From an uncultured Lachnospiraceae bacterium (lineage in GTDB: Bacteria > Bacillota > Clostridia > Lachnospirales > Lachnospiraceae): 64,000 bases of DNA. The notes under the pieces were generated by a model. It had not been told where the DNA came from. It was given only the letters and a program-made list of their open reading frames with translations, and did no database searches. The number at the start of each line of letters is the position of its first letter. Within the stretch, counting starts at the first letter, position 1. The translations under genes and the position numbers were made by a program. Below, in pieces: positions 30,250 to 38,783 of the stretch. The stretch covers positions 54,336-118,335 of the forward strand of contig CAKREB010000010.1 of the NCBI GenBank assembly GCA_934317005.1. Reading direction: 5' to 3'.

Positions 30250-30416
30250 CCGAGTTTCCTCAAAACCAAGCTCATCACTTGCCCGAATCAGCTAAACCGT
30301 TCGGAGTAACTTTACAATAACAGATTTCCATACAGAATGCAAGAGAAAAAACAAAAAATTTACTACACCGAATTGATCTGTGTTGTCTATTGCAATTCTT
30401 CCTGTTCCAATTTCCG

Positions 30417-30497
30417 TTTTCCCCTATACTATTCTATTCTTCTCTCTCCTATCCTAATCTTAACCTCTACTATACTAACCTAATCTATACTACTTAT
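30417..30497. repeat. 81-bp tract with no G on the plus strand
   Basis: Between the G at 30416 and the G at 30498 every base is A, C or T, built from repeats such as CTATACTA, CTATT and CTAATCT. The minus strand is correspondingly purine-rich. Confidence 0.85.
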
Positions 30498-30641
30498 GCG
30501 CCCAAAAAGTAACCATATGGTGACAAAGTGACAACCAAACGGCAACCATAGTCATTTTGCATAAAATATAATTTGTATTTTTGTATAAACTTCACAATTT
30601 CGGATCAATAAAAATATTTGTTATTCTCGGCAACTGATCAG

Positions 30642-30679
30642 AAAAAGAAGAACATAGTGCAGGTATGTTCTTCTTTTTT
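30642..30679. terminator. Bidirectional terminator near the right prophage end
   Basis: A 15-bp stem, AAAAAGAAGAACATA (30642-30656) with TATGTTCTTCTTTTT (30664-30678), has T-runs on both strands. It would insulate phage from host transcription. Confidence 0.8.
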
Positions 30680-30718
30680 GTGCTGCATAATAGCTTTATA
30701 TTATTGTGTTTTGTTGTT

Positions 30719-30754
30719 TACGCCACTGATTTTTTATACGCCATTTTTACGCCA
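30719..30754 (+). promoter_or_regulatory. Three direct TACGCCA repeats (integrase arm-type sites)
   Basis: TACGCCA occurs at 30719-30725, 30737-30743 and 30748-30754. The left prophage end has an inverted pair of the same heptamer. The set is about 90 bp from the attachment core, the usual place of arm sites. Confidence 0.65.
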
Positions 30755-30842
30755 TTTTGTCATTGTAATACATAAAATTTCATAGCATTTTATCTTTTTT
30801 AACATACTAGAAAAACGTCGATTTTATCGCATATTTCCGACC

Positions 30843-30885
30843 TTTACTCCCAATCGTATGGTGTGTTCTGATAAACGTAGTAATT
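30843..30885 (+). repeat. Right attachment site (attR) within the end of metA
   Basis: Its 19-bp core (30843-30861) is identical to 7170-7188. The further bases are the host's own codons for the last residues of MetA. It differs from attL at four synonymous positions. Confidence 0.9.
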
Positions 30886-31752
30886 CACCCAGTTAGAATA
30901 CAGCGCATTTGCTGCTCCCCTCCAGCGAAGCAGTGGGCGCTTTGTGCAATCATCGTCCGGATAATAGTTCACCGGCAGTTCAATTGGAATATTCTTTTGC
31001 AGATCTCTTTTATATTCACTGTCCAATGTTAAGCGGTCATATTCCAGATGTCCCAATACAAAAACCTGTTTACGGTCCTCAGAGATAACAATGCACTCTC
31101 CTAATTCTTCAGAATCTGCCAATACCGTTAAATCCTTACACTTTTCGATTGCCTCATGATCCATGTACGTGTAGCGGGAATGTGGTGCAAAGAACACATC
31201 ATCAAATCCACGTAACAATGGCTCTTTGCGGTGATGTACCTGAAATTCATAGATACCAAATACCTTTTTATCTAACAATCGTTTTGGAATGCCATAATGG
31301 TAATATAAGCCTGCCTGTGCTCCCCAGCAGATATGAAAGGTACTTGTAACATTAGTTTTTGACCATTCCATGATCTGCTTTAACTCTTCCCAGTACTGTA
31401 CCTCTTCAAACTCCATCTTTTCTACCGGAGCTCCTGTAATGATCAGTCCGTCAAACTTGCGGTTTTTTACATCCTCATATGTCATATAAAACTCGTTCAA
31501 ATGACTGGTTGGTGTATTCCTACCAATATAAGATGCCGTTGTTAAAAAAGTAATCTCTATCTGTAACGGAGAATTAGACAGACTGCGCAAAAGCTGCACT
31601 TCTGTATCTTCCTTTAATGGCATCAGATTCAGGACAGCAATATATAGCGGACGGATATCCTGCGTTGCTGCCCTGCTTTCATCCATCATAAAAATATTTT
31701 CCTTCTCCATAATCTTTTTTGCAGGAAGATTACTCTTGACTTTAATTGGCAT
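30844..31752 (-). CDS. metA: Homoserine O-acetyltransferase (MetA family)
   Basis: The 302-residue enzyme acylates homoserine in methionine biosynthesis. The catalytic Cys142 lies in HICWGAQAG and the His/Glu dyad in VLGHLEYD (His235, Glu237). Residue 111, in GAPVE, is Glu, which in this family marks acetyl-CoA use, whereas succinyl-CoA enzymes such as that of E. coli have Gly. The product is therefore named an acetyltransferase. GGAG precedes ATG 31752. The gene follows ligA by 24 bp. The prophage sits in its last codons and leaves the protein unchanged. Confidence 0.95.
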   Translation of the reverse strand: MPIKVKSNLPAKKIMEKENIFMMDESRAATQDIRPLYIAVLNLMPLKEDTEVQLLRSLSNSPLQIEITFLTTASYIGRNTPTSHLNEFYMTYEDVKNRKFDGLIITGAPVEKMEFEEVQYWEELKQIMEWSKTNVTSTFHICWGAQAGLYYHYGIPKRLLDKKVFGIYEFQVHHRKEPLLRGFDDVFFAPHSRYTYMDHEAIEKCKDLTVLADSEELGECIVISEDRKQVFVLGHLEYDRLTLDSEYKRDLQKNIPIELPVNYYPDDDCTKRPLLRWRGAANALYSNWVNYYVYQNTPYDWE

Positions 31753-31776
31753 CAAACCACTCCTCTCTTACTTCCT

Positions 31777-33735
31777 CTAAATTTCTATTGAAAATTTATC
31801 TATAAATTCATCTTCTGTTAAAATCGGGATTCCCAGTTCCTTTGCTTTTTTGTTTTTTGATGAATTGCTCTGACTATCATTGTTGATCAGATAATCGGTC
31901 TTTCCTGTTACACTTCCCGTAACCTTTCCACCACGGCTTTCTATCAGAGCTTTTACTTCATTTCGATTTGCAAAATGATTCACACTTCCTGTAATGACAA
32001 ATTGAAGCTCCTGCATATTTGCATTGCTGCTTTCTTCCTCTTTTTCTAACGTAATGACCGAAAGCAGATCATCTACCATCTCCTGATTCTGTTTTTCCTC
32101 GAAAAATGCTACAAATGCTTTTGCAATAACGCTGCCAACTCCATCAACCGCAACCAGTTCCTCTTCTGTTGCGTGACGCACTTTGCCAAAATCCTGATCA
32201 AATGCTTTGCAGATCACTTTTGCATTGGAAGCACCAATATTGGGAATTCCCAGACTGTACAAAAATCTGGACACGGTTGTCTTTTTTGCTGTTTCTACCG
32301 CATTTTGCAGTTTTTCATAGGATTTTTCGCCAAACCCCTCCATTGAAACAATTTCTTCTTTATGTTTCTGAATACGGAACAGATCCCCTAACTGATGGAT
32401 CAGTCCCTTTGCTAAAAGCTTTTCAATCGTTGCTTCCGACATGCCATCAATGTTCATGGCGTCTCTGCTGACAAACAACGAAATGGATTTAATCTTTTTT
32501 GCCAGACAGTTCCTGTTTTCACAAAAAAGAACCTCTACACCATTATCGCTGTGAATGGACGTCGGTTCCTGACATACCGGACATTTTTCAGGCGGTGTCA
32601 CACTGGCAGAACCTGTCAGGTTTTGCGCTATCTGTGGGATGATCATATTTGCCTTATAAACCTCGATCGTATCTCCTATCCCAAGCTTTAGCTGTCTGAC
32701 AATGCTTAGGTTATGGACACTGGCACGACTGACCGTTGTTCCTTCCAGTTCTACCGGATCAAAAATGGCAACCGGATTAATCAGCCCTGTTCTTGAAGCG
32801 CTCCATTCTACCTCACGCAGCGTTGTCTTAGCAAGCTCGTCCGCCCATTTGAAAGCGATCGCATTGCGCGGAAACTTTGCTGTTGTACCCAAAGATTCGC
32901 CATAGGCAATATCATCATATAAAAGAACCAGACCGTCCGAAGGAAAATCATTGGAAGTGATCTTATCCGAAAACCATGCTACGGTATCTGCAATATTGCC
33001 TGCCGTCACTCTTTTATATTCTACCACCTCAAACCCCTGTTCTTTCATAAAAAGATATTTCTTTTCCTGAGAGTTTTGAAAATCAACACCTTCCGCCTGC
33101 ACTAAGGCAAACGCAAAAAAGTTAACATTACGCCTTGCCGTAATCTCATTGTTTAACTGTCGTACCGAGCCACTGCAAAGGTTTCTCGGATTTTTATACT
33201 GTTCTTCTTCCGGAAGCTCTTCATTGATCCGCTCAAACTCAGAATATGGAATGACTGCTTCTCCCCGCAGCACGACCTGTCCCTTCCATGCAATGTGAAG
33301 CGGAATATTCTGAAACACTCTTGCGTTGTTTGTGATTACCTCACCAACCTGTCCGTTTCCACGGGTTACCGCTTTGACCAATTCACCATTCTCATAGGTA
33401 AGAACTACTGTCAGACCATCCATTTTCCAGGAAAGTAAGCCTTCCTGCTCTCCAAGCCAGTCTGCTAACACTTCTACCTCTTTTGTCTTGTCTAAAGACA
33501 ACATTGGAGAGGGATGACGCTCTTTTGGCAGTTCACTCAAAACTTCATATCCAACCCTCTGTGTCGGACTTCCTGCCAGAATCGTGCCACTTTCCTTTTC
33601 CAAAGCAAGCAGTTCATCATAAAGGCGGTCATACTCAAAGTTACTCATCTGCTCATCCTGTCCCTGATAGTATACCTTTGCCGCCTGATTCAGCTTTTCT
33701 ACCAGCTCTTTCATTCTGTCTATCTTGTTTGGCAT
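31777..33735 (-). CDS. ligA: NAD-dependent DNA ligase LigA
   Basis: The 652-residue ligase seals nicks in DNA with NAD. Domain order is standard: Ia (FEYDRLYDELLALEKESG, about residues 33-50), adenylation with Lys104 in WKMDGL, OB fold, four-Cys zinc finger (CPVCQEPT and CENRNC, about 405-430), helix-hairpin-helix region (GVGSVIAKAF) and a C-terminal BRCT domain (ITGSVNHFANRNEVKALIES). The active-site region has Trp before Lys where Leu or Pro is common. It lies between rluF and metA in one transcription direction. Confidence 0.93.
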   Translation of the reverse strand: MPNKIDRMKELVEKLNQAAKVYYQGQDEQMSNFEYDRLYDELLALEKESGTILAGSPTQRVGYEVLSELPKERHPSPMLSLDKTKEVEVLADWLGEQEGLLSWKMDGLTVVLTYENGELVKAVTRGNGQVGEVITNNARVFQNIPLHIAWKGQVVLRGEAVIPYSEFERINEELPEEEQYKNPRNLCSGSVRQLNNEITARRNVNFFAFALVQAEGVDFQNSQEKKYLFMKEQGFEVVEYKRVTAGNIADTVAWFSDKITSNDFPSDGLVLLYDDIAYGESLGTTAKFPRNAIAFKWADELAKTTLREVEWSASRTGLINPVAIFDPVELEGTTVSRASVHNLSIVRQLKLGIGDTIEVYKANMIIPQIAQNLTGSASVTPPEKCPVCQEPTSIHSDNGVEVLFCENRNCLAKKIKSISLFVSRDAMNIDGMSEATIEKLLAKGLIHQLGDLFRIQKHKEEIVSMEGFGEKSYEKLQNAVETAKKTTVSRFLYSLGIPNIGASNAKVICKAFDQDFGKVRHATEEELVAVDGVGSVIAKAFVAFFEEKQNQEMVDDLLSVITLEKEEESSNANMQELQFVITGSVNHFANRNEVKALIESRGGKVTGSVTGKTDYLINNDSQSNSSKNKKAKELGIPILTEDEFIDKFSIEI

Positions 33736-33753
33736 CCGCTTTTTCCTCTCTTT

Positions 33754-34467
33754 TTATTCTTGTAGCTGCCGTTTCAGCTCTTTGATTTCCTGACCGGTCA
33801 GCTTGCGATAACGTCCCTTTCGCAAACCATCCAAAGTAATATTCATAACCCTGTCCCGCCGTAAATATTCTACACGATATCCAAAATATTCGCACATTCT
33901 GCGAATCTGACGATTTAGTCCCTGTGTGATAATAATATGAAAACCGGTTTCATCCTCTTTCCATATCTTACATGGCTTTGTTACGGTATCAAGGATAGGA
34001 ACACCCTGCGCCATCCCTTTCAAAAATGCTTCATCTATCTTTTTGTTCACCCGCACAAAATATTCCTTTTCATGCTCATAACGGCTTCGTAAGATCTTAT
34101 CCATCATCCCACCCTGATTCGTCATCAGCAAAAGTCCCTCAGAATCCATATCAAGACGTCCAACCGGATAAATGCGCTTTGGATAATTAATATATTCCAC
34201 TACATTTACTACCTTTTCACCATGCTGTGAAACGGCTGTCGTACATACAATCCCGCGTGGCTTATAAAAGGCTAATAAAATCTCTTCTTCTTCCTTTTGA
34301 ATCTTCCTTCCATCTACGGTTACTGTCTGATCCGGCATGACACGCGCTCCGCGCACTGCTACTTTGCCATCTACCGCAATCCTTCCTTCCTGGATCAAAC
34401 GATCTCCTTCTCTTCTTGAGCATACACCTGCTTCACTCAAAAATTTATTAATTCGAATTCCTTCCAT
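33754..34467 (-). CDS. rluF: 23S rRNA pseudouridine synthase RluF family
   Basis: This 237-residue enzyme converts a uridine of 23S rRNA (position 2604 in E. coli) to pseudouridine. It has an N-terminal S4 domain (INKFLSEAGVCSRREGDRLI) and the catalytic motif GRLDMDSEGLL with its Asp (about residue 106). The segments GVPILDTVTKPCKI and GLNRQIRRMCEYFGYRVE fit RluF better than RluB. GGAGG precedes ATG 34467, which is preferred to longer frames. The gene heads the rluF-ligA-metA set. Confidence 0.88.
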   Translation of the reverse strand: MEGIRINKFLSEAGVCSRREGDRLIQEGRIAVDGKVAVRGARVMPDQTVTVDGRKIQKEEEEILLAFYKPRGIVCTTAVSQHGEKVVNVVEYINYPKRIYPVGRLDMDSEGLLLMTNQGGMMDKILRSRYEHEKEYFVRVNKKIDEAFLKGMAQGVPILDTVTKPCKIWKEDETGFHIIITQGLNRQIRRMCEYFGYRVEYLRRDRVMNITLDGLRKGRYRKLTGQEIKELKRQLQE

Positions 34468-34523
34468 TTCTTCCTCCATCTCAAAATAGGACACCACTAC
34501 ATTTTAAACATTTCCCTATCCTA

Positions 34524-34569
34524 TAAAAAATCCAAGAACCACCAAAGAAACTTTGGATCATCTTGGATC
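34524..34569 (-). terminator. Terminator upstream of rluF, after the membrane protein gene
   Basis: On the minus strand ATCCAAGA...TCTTGGAT with an inner CCAAAG-TTT-CTTTGG is followed by six T. It ends transcription from the gene stopping at 34620. Confidence 0.88.
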
Positions 34570-34619
34570 TTTTTACAACGTATCGTCTTGAAACTAATAG
34601 GGATACGATCTTTAATATA

Positions 34620-35348
34620 TTATTTTTTCGTCGTTGCCGGAGTAGACGATGGTGCCGCCGTAGAAGTGCTGCCTTCCTTATCTATGTTTTCGTTATCCTC
34701 CACCATATCTTCCGAATCTGAGTTTTCCAACATCTGATAAAAGTCACGAACATCCGCATTCTTGCTGACAATATCCTCCAGCTTTTTCTGCACGGAGCTG
34801 ATCATTTTCTGAATCTCCGGACTCTTATCCAATGCATCAATTGCTTTCTGGTCTGCTGACTTGATCGCACTTAAGTATATCGTAAACTTTCCATCCTTAT
34901 CTGCTGTCACATATAACGCAGTCAGCGAAGGAACCAGCGTATCAATATCATAAATCTTTGCCTCATAGTAGACATAAACCCTGTATGTTCCCTCTCGAAG
35001 TCCATCCTGCTTGATCGTACATTCAATGTTTTTATATGCTTCAATATACTCTGCTTCTGTTACCAAACGCTTCTCTTCTACATGGCTGACATCACTGACA
35101 CACTCTTCCATCTCCGTCATATCCACACGCTGCTTTGCATCAAAATAATTCTTTACCAACATGGTAATGTCTGACTCAATCTCCTTCTCAGACATGGATG
35201 CCAATACACCATTAGAAGAACTGCTTCCCTTACTGCTCTTTCCAAAGGAAAAGTTTGTAGACGGAGCAATCATCGAAAAGGTTCCCATTCCGATCAACAT
35301 GATCGCCAATGTAAAAATAACAATAAATTTTTTATATTTTAATCGCAT
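34620..35348 (-). CDS. Secreted or membrane-anchored protein of unknown function
   Basis: From ATG 35348 the protein has 242 residues: a basic start and membrane helix (about residues 6-26, FIVIFTLAIMLIGMGTFSMI), a Ser/Gly-rich linker, then a soluble domain (about 60-190) with ITMLVKNYFDAKQRVDMTEM and YRVYVYYEAKIYDIDTL, of NTF2-like or cystatin-like outline. The C-terminus is acidic and Ser/Thr/Pro-rich. The longer frame would overlap the tRNA gene and is rejected. The family is not recognised with certainty. Confidence 0.7.
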   Translation of the reverse strand: MRLKYKKFIVIFTLAIMLIGMGTFSMIAPSTNFSFGKSSKGSSSSNGVLASMSEKEIESDITMLVKNYFDAKQRVDMTEMEECVSDVSHVEEKRLVTEAEYIEAYKNIECTIKQDGLREGTYRVYVYYEAKIYDIDTLVPSLTALYVTADKDGKFTIYLSAIKSADQKAIDALDKSPEIQKMISSVQKKLEDIVSKNADVRDFYQMLENSDSEDMVEDNENIDKEGSTSTAAPSSTPATTKK

Positions 35349-35384
35349 AAAATGCGCACATCCTTTCTTCTTCACTAAGAAAAA

Positions 35385-35457
35385 CGCATCTGAAGGGACT
35401 CGAACCCCCGGCACACGGTTCCGGAAACCGTTGCTCTATCCACTGAGCTACAGATGC
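35385..35457 (-). tRNA. tRNA-Arg (anticodon CCG)
   Basis: The 73-nt minus-strand sequence folds fully: acceptor GCATCTG/CAGATGC, D arm with AGCTC...GAGC, anticodon stem ACGGT/ACCGT around TTCCGGA, T arm with GGTTCGAGTCC, and discriminator G. The CCG anticodon reads CGG codons. CCA is not encoded. Confidence 0.95.
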
Positions 35458-35765
35458 GCATTGCTGCTGTCAAACCCTTTATTTACCGTATTTATAGGGG
35501 CTGAAAGCACTTTTTTACTATATTTTTATGACAAGATACCATAATTTCTACAGCACAAGGATTATATCATAAGGCATTTTATACGTCAAGTGAGGTCTTG
35601 CGTTTATATCTGTAAGACTACAGACATAAAATAGTATATTTGACGAATCTATGTTCGTTCGATATAATAGTCACCATCAGATATTTTTAAGCTATTTAAG
35701 CATAAAAAAGTAACATAGAAAGGAAAATTTACCCTTCCAAAAAGGATTGGTAACAGGACAAACAT
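35458..35765. other. Intergenic region before the DUF4321 gene
   Basis: This 308-bp gap has no gene. It holds the promoter at 35640-35668 and AT-rich sequence around it. A block near 35470-35512 (GTCAAACCC...AGCACTTTT) weakly resembles 29514-29560 inside the prophage, without evident meaning. Confidence 0.5.
35640..35668 (+). promoter_or_regulatory. Sigma-A promoter of the DUF4321 gene
   Basis: TTGACG at 35640-35645 and a perfect TATAAT at 35663-35668 are spaced by 17 bp. The gene starts about 95 bp downstream. Confidence 0.85.
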
Positions 35766-36026
35766 ATGGCAAAAGGCGCTGGAAAGAACAACTGGGCTCT
35801 GTTTTTATTATTGTTAGCCGGAATCGTACTGGGCAGTTTTATTGCGCAGATGACTGCCGGAATCTCAGGATTTTCCTGGTTAAGCTATGGTCAGAAATTT
35901 GGTCTGACCAAACCATTAACTCTTGACCTTGGTGTACTGGTACTCACCTTTGCACTGTCGATCAAAATTACAATTGGCAGTATCATTGGTGTTATCATCG
36001 GCATCATTATCTATCATTTTATCTAA
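35766..36026 (+). CDS. DUF4321 membrane protein
   Basis: This 86-residue protein has two hydrophobic segments (ALFLLLLAGIVLGSFIAQ and IGSIIGVIIGIIIYHF) and a middle with FGLTKPLTLDLGVLVLTFAL, matching DUF4321. It is a small integral membrane protein often found near sporulation or cell-shape genes of Firmicutes; its job is unknown. It has a strong promoter and a strong terminator, so it is a single-gene unit. Confidence 0.85.
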   Translation: MAKGAGKNNWALFLLLLAGIVLGSFIAQMTAGISGFSWLSYGQKFGLTKPLTLDLGVLVLTFALSIKITIGSIIGVIIGIIIYHFI

Positions 36027-36050
36027 AAATAAGAGCCTGTATCGTAAGCA

Positions 36051-36090
36051 AAAGCCGCACTATTTCAAAACTAGTGCGGCTTTTTTTTTT
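36051..36090 (+). terminator. Terminator after DUF4321 gene (bidirectional)
   Basis: AGCCGCACTA (36053-36062) pairs with TAGTGCGGCT (36072-36081), followed by nine more T. On the minus strand a TTT run makes it usable for the converging gene as well. Confidence 0.92.
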
Positions 36091-36191
36091 GCAAATTCCT
36101 GATAAATGTGCACTCTGTAGTACTGTCTAAACAGCATGCGCAATATTTCAACATCTTTCTAGGCGGCACGCCTTCGCGACCATTGCACTTT

Positions 36192-38480
36192 CTACATATG
36201 CGAACGATAGTAATTGATCAGGCAGCCCTTCGTGATAATCTCTCGCTCATCATCAGTCAAAGCGCCAAGACTTAAATCAAACTCCTGCATGTCTTTTCCG
36301 ACAACATATGCCTTGATCACATCATCCTTATTTTCTACTGCTTTCTTTATATCCTTCACAAAGATATAATCTCCATTTGCAAATGGAATCTCATCCGGAT
36401 ACAGGAATGGAAGCATACCCCAGTTAATGAGGTTTGAGCGATATCTCTTTGTCGCATATTCCTTCGCAATATTTGCCATACCACCGAGTACCTTCTGGCA
36501 GGAAGCAGCCTGCTCACGTGCAGAGCCATCACCCGGTTTTACGGCATAGATCATACTTCCGATCTGCGTATCTTCCGGTTTTACATCAAACTTAGCAGAA
36601 ATCTTATCAAACACATCCTTAATCTCAGGACATGCTGCAAAGATGTCTTCTCCTGCAATACGTGCCTTTTCTGCCTTCTGTACAGCCTTTGCCTTGCCTA
36701 CATACTCCGGATCTTTACGGGACAATGTAAACTCTGCAAGTCCCAAAGGATTGGAACGGAAGGAAGAAGTTTCGCCGGAAGGGATCAACTCATCTGTTGT
36801 CGTAACCGGATCATGAATCTCCGATACTACCTTCAATACAATATTATCTGTCAAAGCAGACATCTCCGGCCAGTCCTTAATGTTTGGGCCAAACTTAATC
36901 TCAACACTTGGATCTGCTTTTCCAACACCATTATATACACGATTTTCATAAATCGCGCTGTCAAAGAAGTATTTTGGCTTCTTGAAATCAACATCAATAT
37001 CTGTAGCCGCTGTTAAATAACCCTGATTAGCTGCTGTCGCTGCGATTGAACGTGCATCCATCAAAGCAACAGATGCAATCTGTCCGTTTGTTACCTTAGA
37101 GCCTTCACGGTTCGGGAAGTTACGTGTAGAATGACGGATAGACAGACCATTGTTTGGAGGAACATCTCCTGCGCCAAAGCATGGACCGCAAAATGCAGAA
37201 CGTACCGTTGCACCGGTTTCCATCAGATCTGCAATTGTTCCATTCTTTACTAATTCCATGAATACAGGCTGACTGGATGGATATACGCTCAGTGAGAACT
37301 CATCCGCACCAATATACTTACCGCGAAGAATGTCTGCAGCATCACATACGTTTTCAAAACCACCGCCGGCACAGCCTGCAATAACGCCCTGCTCTACATA
37401 GAGTTTTCCGTTGTGTACCTTATCCTTCAATGTATAATGAATGTTATTGTTATCAAGACTTACCAATGCTTTCTTTTCTACATCGTCCAAAATATCCATG
37501 AGATTTGCATTCAATTCATCGATCGTATACACATTGCTTGGGTGGAATGGCATAGCAATCATCGGCTTAATTTCAGAGAGATCTACATATACCATACCGT
37601 CATAGTAAGCAACATCCGCAGGCTTTAATTCTTTGTAGTCTTCCGGACGCTTATGAATCTCGTAAAATTCTTTAATCTTATCGTCTGTTGTCCAAATAGA
37701 AGACAGACAGGTTGTCTCTGTTGTCATAACATCGACACCAATGCGGAAATCTGCGGAAAGGTTTGCAACACCGTCACCGACAAATTCCATTACTTTATTC
37801 TTCACATAACCATTGTTAAATACTGCTCCGATAATCGCAAGTGCAATATCCTGAGGGCCAACACCCTTCTGTGGCTTACCTGTCAGATAAATAGCTACAA
37901 CACCCGGCTTTGCAATATCATATGTACGGTTTAGAAGCTGCTTTACAAGCTCCGGTCCACCTTCTCCCATTGCCATCGTACCAAGCGCACCATAACGTGT
38001 ATGGGAGTCAGAGCCTAAGATCATCTTTCCACCACCTGCAAGCATTTCACGGGCAAACTGATGAATAACTGCCTGATGAGGAGGAACATACATTCCACCA
38101 TATTTCTTTGCGCAGGAAAGACCAAACATATGGTCATCTTCATTAATCGTTCCACCTACTGCGCAAAGGCTGTTATGACAGTTTGTCAAAACATATGGCA
38201 CAGGAAACTTTTCCAGTCCGGAAGCTCTTGCTGTCTGAATGATACCAACAAATGTAATATCATGAGATGTCAGCTTATCAAATTTAATCTGAAGATTTTC
38301 CATATTACCGGAAGTATTATGAGCCTCCAGAATCCCATAAGCCATTGTTCCCTTTGCTGCCTCTTCTTTCGATGGTGCTGCGCCACATTTTTGCTGTAAC
38401 GCTGCTGCACTGTCTGCATTGTCCTCAACAATTTCCGTACCATGAACTAAATACACTCCATTGTCATATAACTTTATCAT
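36192..38480 (-). CDS. Aconitase-family hydratase (YbhJ-like)
   Basis: The 762-residue protein has the aconitase fold. Cluster-ligand regions are visible: YVLTNCHNSLCAVGG, VIAGCAGGGFENVC and the CGPCFGAGDVPP pair. The swivel domain (SFRSNPLGLAEFTLSR, about residues 585-600) and the terminal RYRSNLINWGMLPF segment follow. The overall layout resembles E. coli YbhJ rather than AcnA or AcnB, so the substrate may not be citrate. GGAGGACATAAC precedes ATG 38480. It stands alone, with no citrate cycle genes nearby. Confidence 0.8.
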   Translation of the reverse strand: MIKLYDNGVYLVHGTEIVEDNADSAAALQQKCGAAPSKEEAAKGTMAYGILEAHNTSGNMENLQIKFDKLTSHDITFVGIIQTARASGLEKFPVPYVLTNCHNSLCAVGGTINEDDHMFGLSCAKKYGGMYVPPHQAVIHQFAREMLAGGGKMILGSDSHTRYGALGTMAMGEGGPELVKQLLNRTYDIAKPGVVAIYLTGKPQKGVGPQDIALAIIGAVFNNGYVKNKVMEFVGDGVANLSADFRIGVDVMTTETTCLSSIWTTDDKIKEFYEIHKRPEDYKELKPADVAYYDGMVYVDLSEIKPMIAMPFHPSNVYTIDELNANLMDILDDVEKKALVSLDNNNIHYTLKDKVHNGKLYVEQGVIAGCAGGGFENVCDAADILRGKYIGADEFSLSVYPSSQPVFMELVKNGTIADLMETGATVRSAFCGPCFGAGDVPPNNGLSIRHSTRNFPNREGSKVTNGQIASVALMDARSIAATAANQGYLTAATDIDVDFKKPKYFFDSAIYENRVYNGVGKADPSVEIKFGPNIKDWPEMSALTDNIVLKVVSEIHDPVTTTDELIPSGETSSFRSNPLGLAEFTLSRKDPEYVGKAKAVQKAEKARIAGEDIFAACPEIKDVFDKISAKFDVKPEDTQIGSMIYAVKPGDGSAREQAASCQKVLGGMANIAKEYATKRYRSNLINWGMLPFLYPDEIPFANGDYIFVKDIKKAVENKDDVIKAYVVGKDMQEFDLSLGALTDDEREIITKGCLINYYRSHM

Positions 38481-38783
38481 GTTATGTCCTCCTTTATGAT
38501 TCTGTCGCAATCGTATTGTTAGCATCCATGTCTTTTCTCATGAATAGTAACATGATAGCTTCTTTCTCAAGCTTCCTTCTCATGCGTTTTTCACATAAAC
38601 TCTACTATGCAAATGCATAAACAAAATTATTATCTAGGAAACAGGCAAAAAAGTCAAGTTTTCTGCCAAAAATGAGTAGAAATCTGACTTGCACCCCTCT
38701 ACTAATTGTAGTAAAATATTCTAAAATAATTGTCAGATCAGTTTCACCTTGTTCTTCTGGCATAGAAATATAAGGGGGTACCT
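38481..38783. other. Intergenic region between divergent hydratase and pyrB genes
   Basis: This 303-bp gap holds the pyrB promoter (38689-38717) and the leader of the hydratase gene. No frame or strong terminator is evident. I see no PyrR-type attenuator before pyrB. Confidence 0.5.
38689..38717 (+). promoter_or_regulatory. Sigma-A promoter of pyrB
   Basis: TTGCAC at 38689-38694 and TAAAAT at 38712-38717 are spaced by 17 bp, about 66 bp upstream of the pyrB start. Confidence 0.75.

Larger units (their letters stand above)
30161..30843. other. Right-end non-coding region of the prophage
   Basis: These 683 bp hold no convincing gene. They contain a terminator-like hairpin (30185-30249), an 81-bp tract without G (30417-30497), a bidirectional terminator (30642-30679), three TACGCCA arm-type sites (30719-30754) and the attachment repeat. 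The early and lysogeny genes that a complete phage carries are absent here. Confidence 0.7.
7170..30885. mobile_element. Defective siphophage-like prophage integrated in the 3' end of metA
   Basis: A 43-bp imperfect direct repeat (7170-7212 and 30843-30885, offset 23,673 bp) bounds an integrase gene at one end and a block of phage genes read leftward: terminase, portal, MuF, scaffold, N4-gp56-type capsid, connectors, tail tube, tail chaperones and tape measure. The right-hand repeat is the last 14 codons of metA. Distal tail, holin, endolysin, repressor and replication genes are absent. Both terminase genes are frameshifted and the tape measure gene is fused to a shortened integrase, so the element should not form virions by itself. 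Several AT-rich cargo genes and a tRNA remain. Confidence 0.93.

Noticed and set aside
35385..35457. tRNA-Arg as a second element boundary
   Set aside because: No repeat of its 3' end and no integrase next to it in the window.
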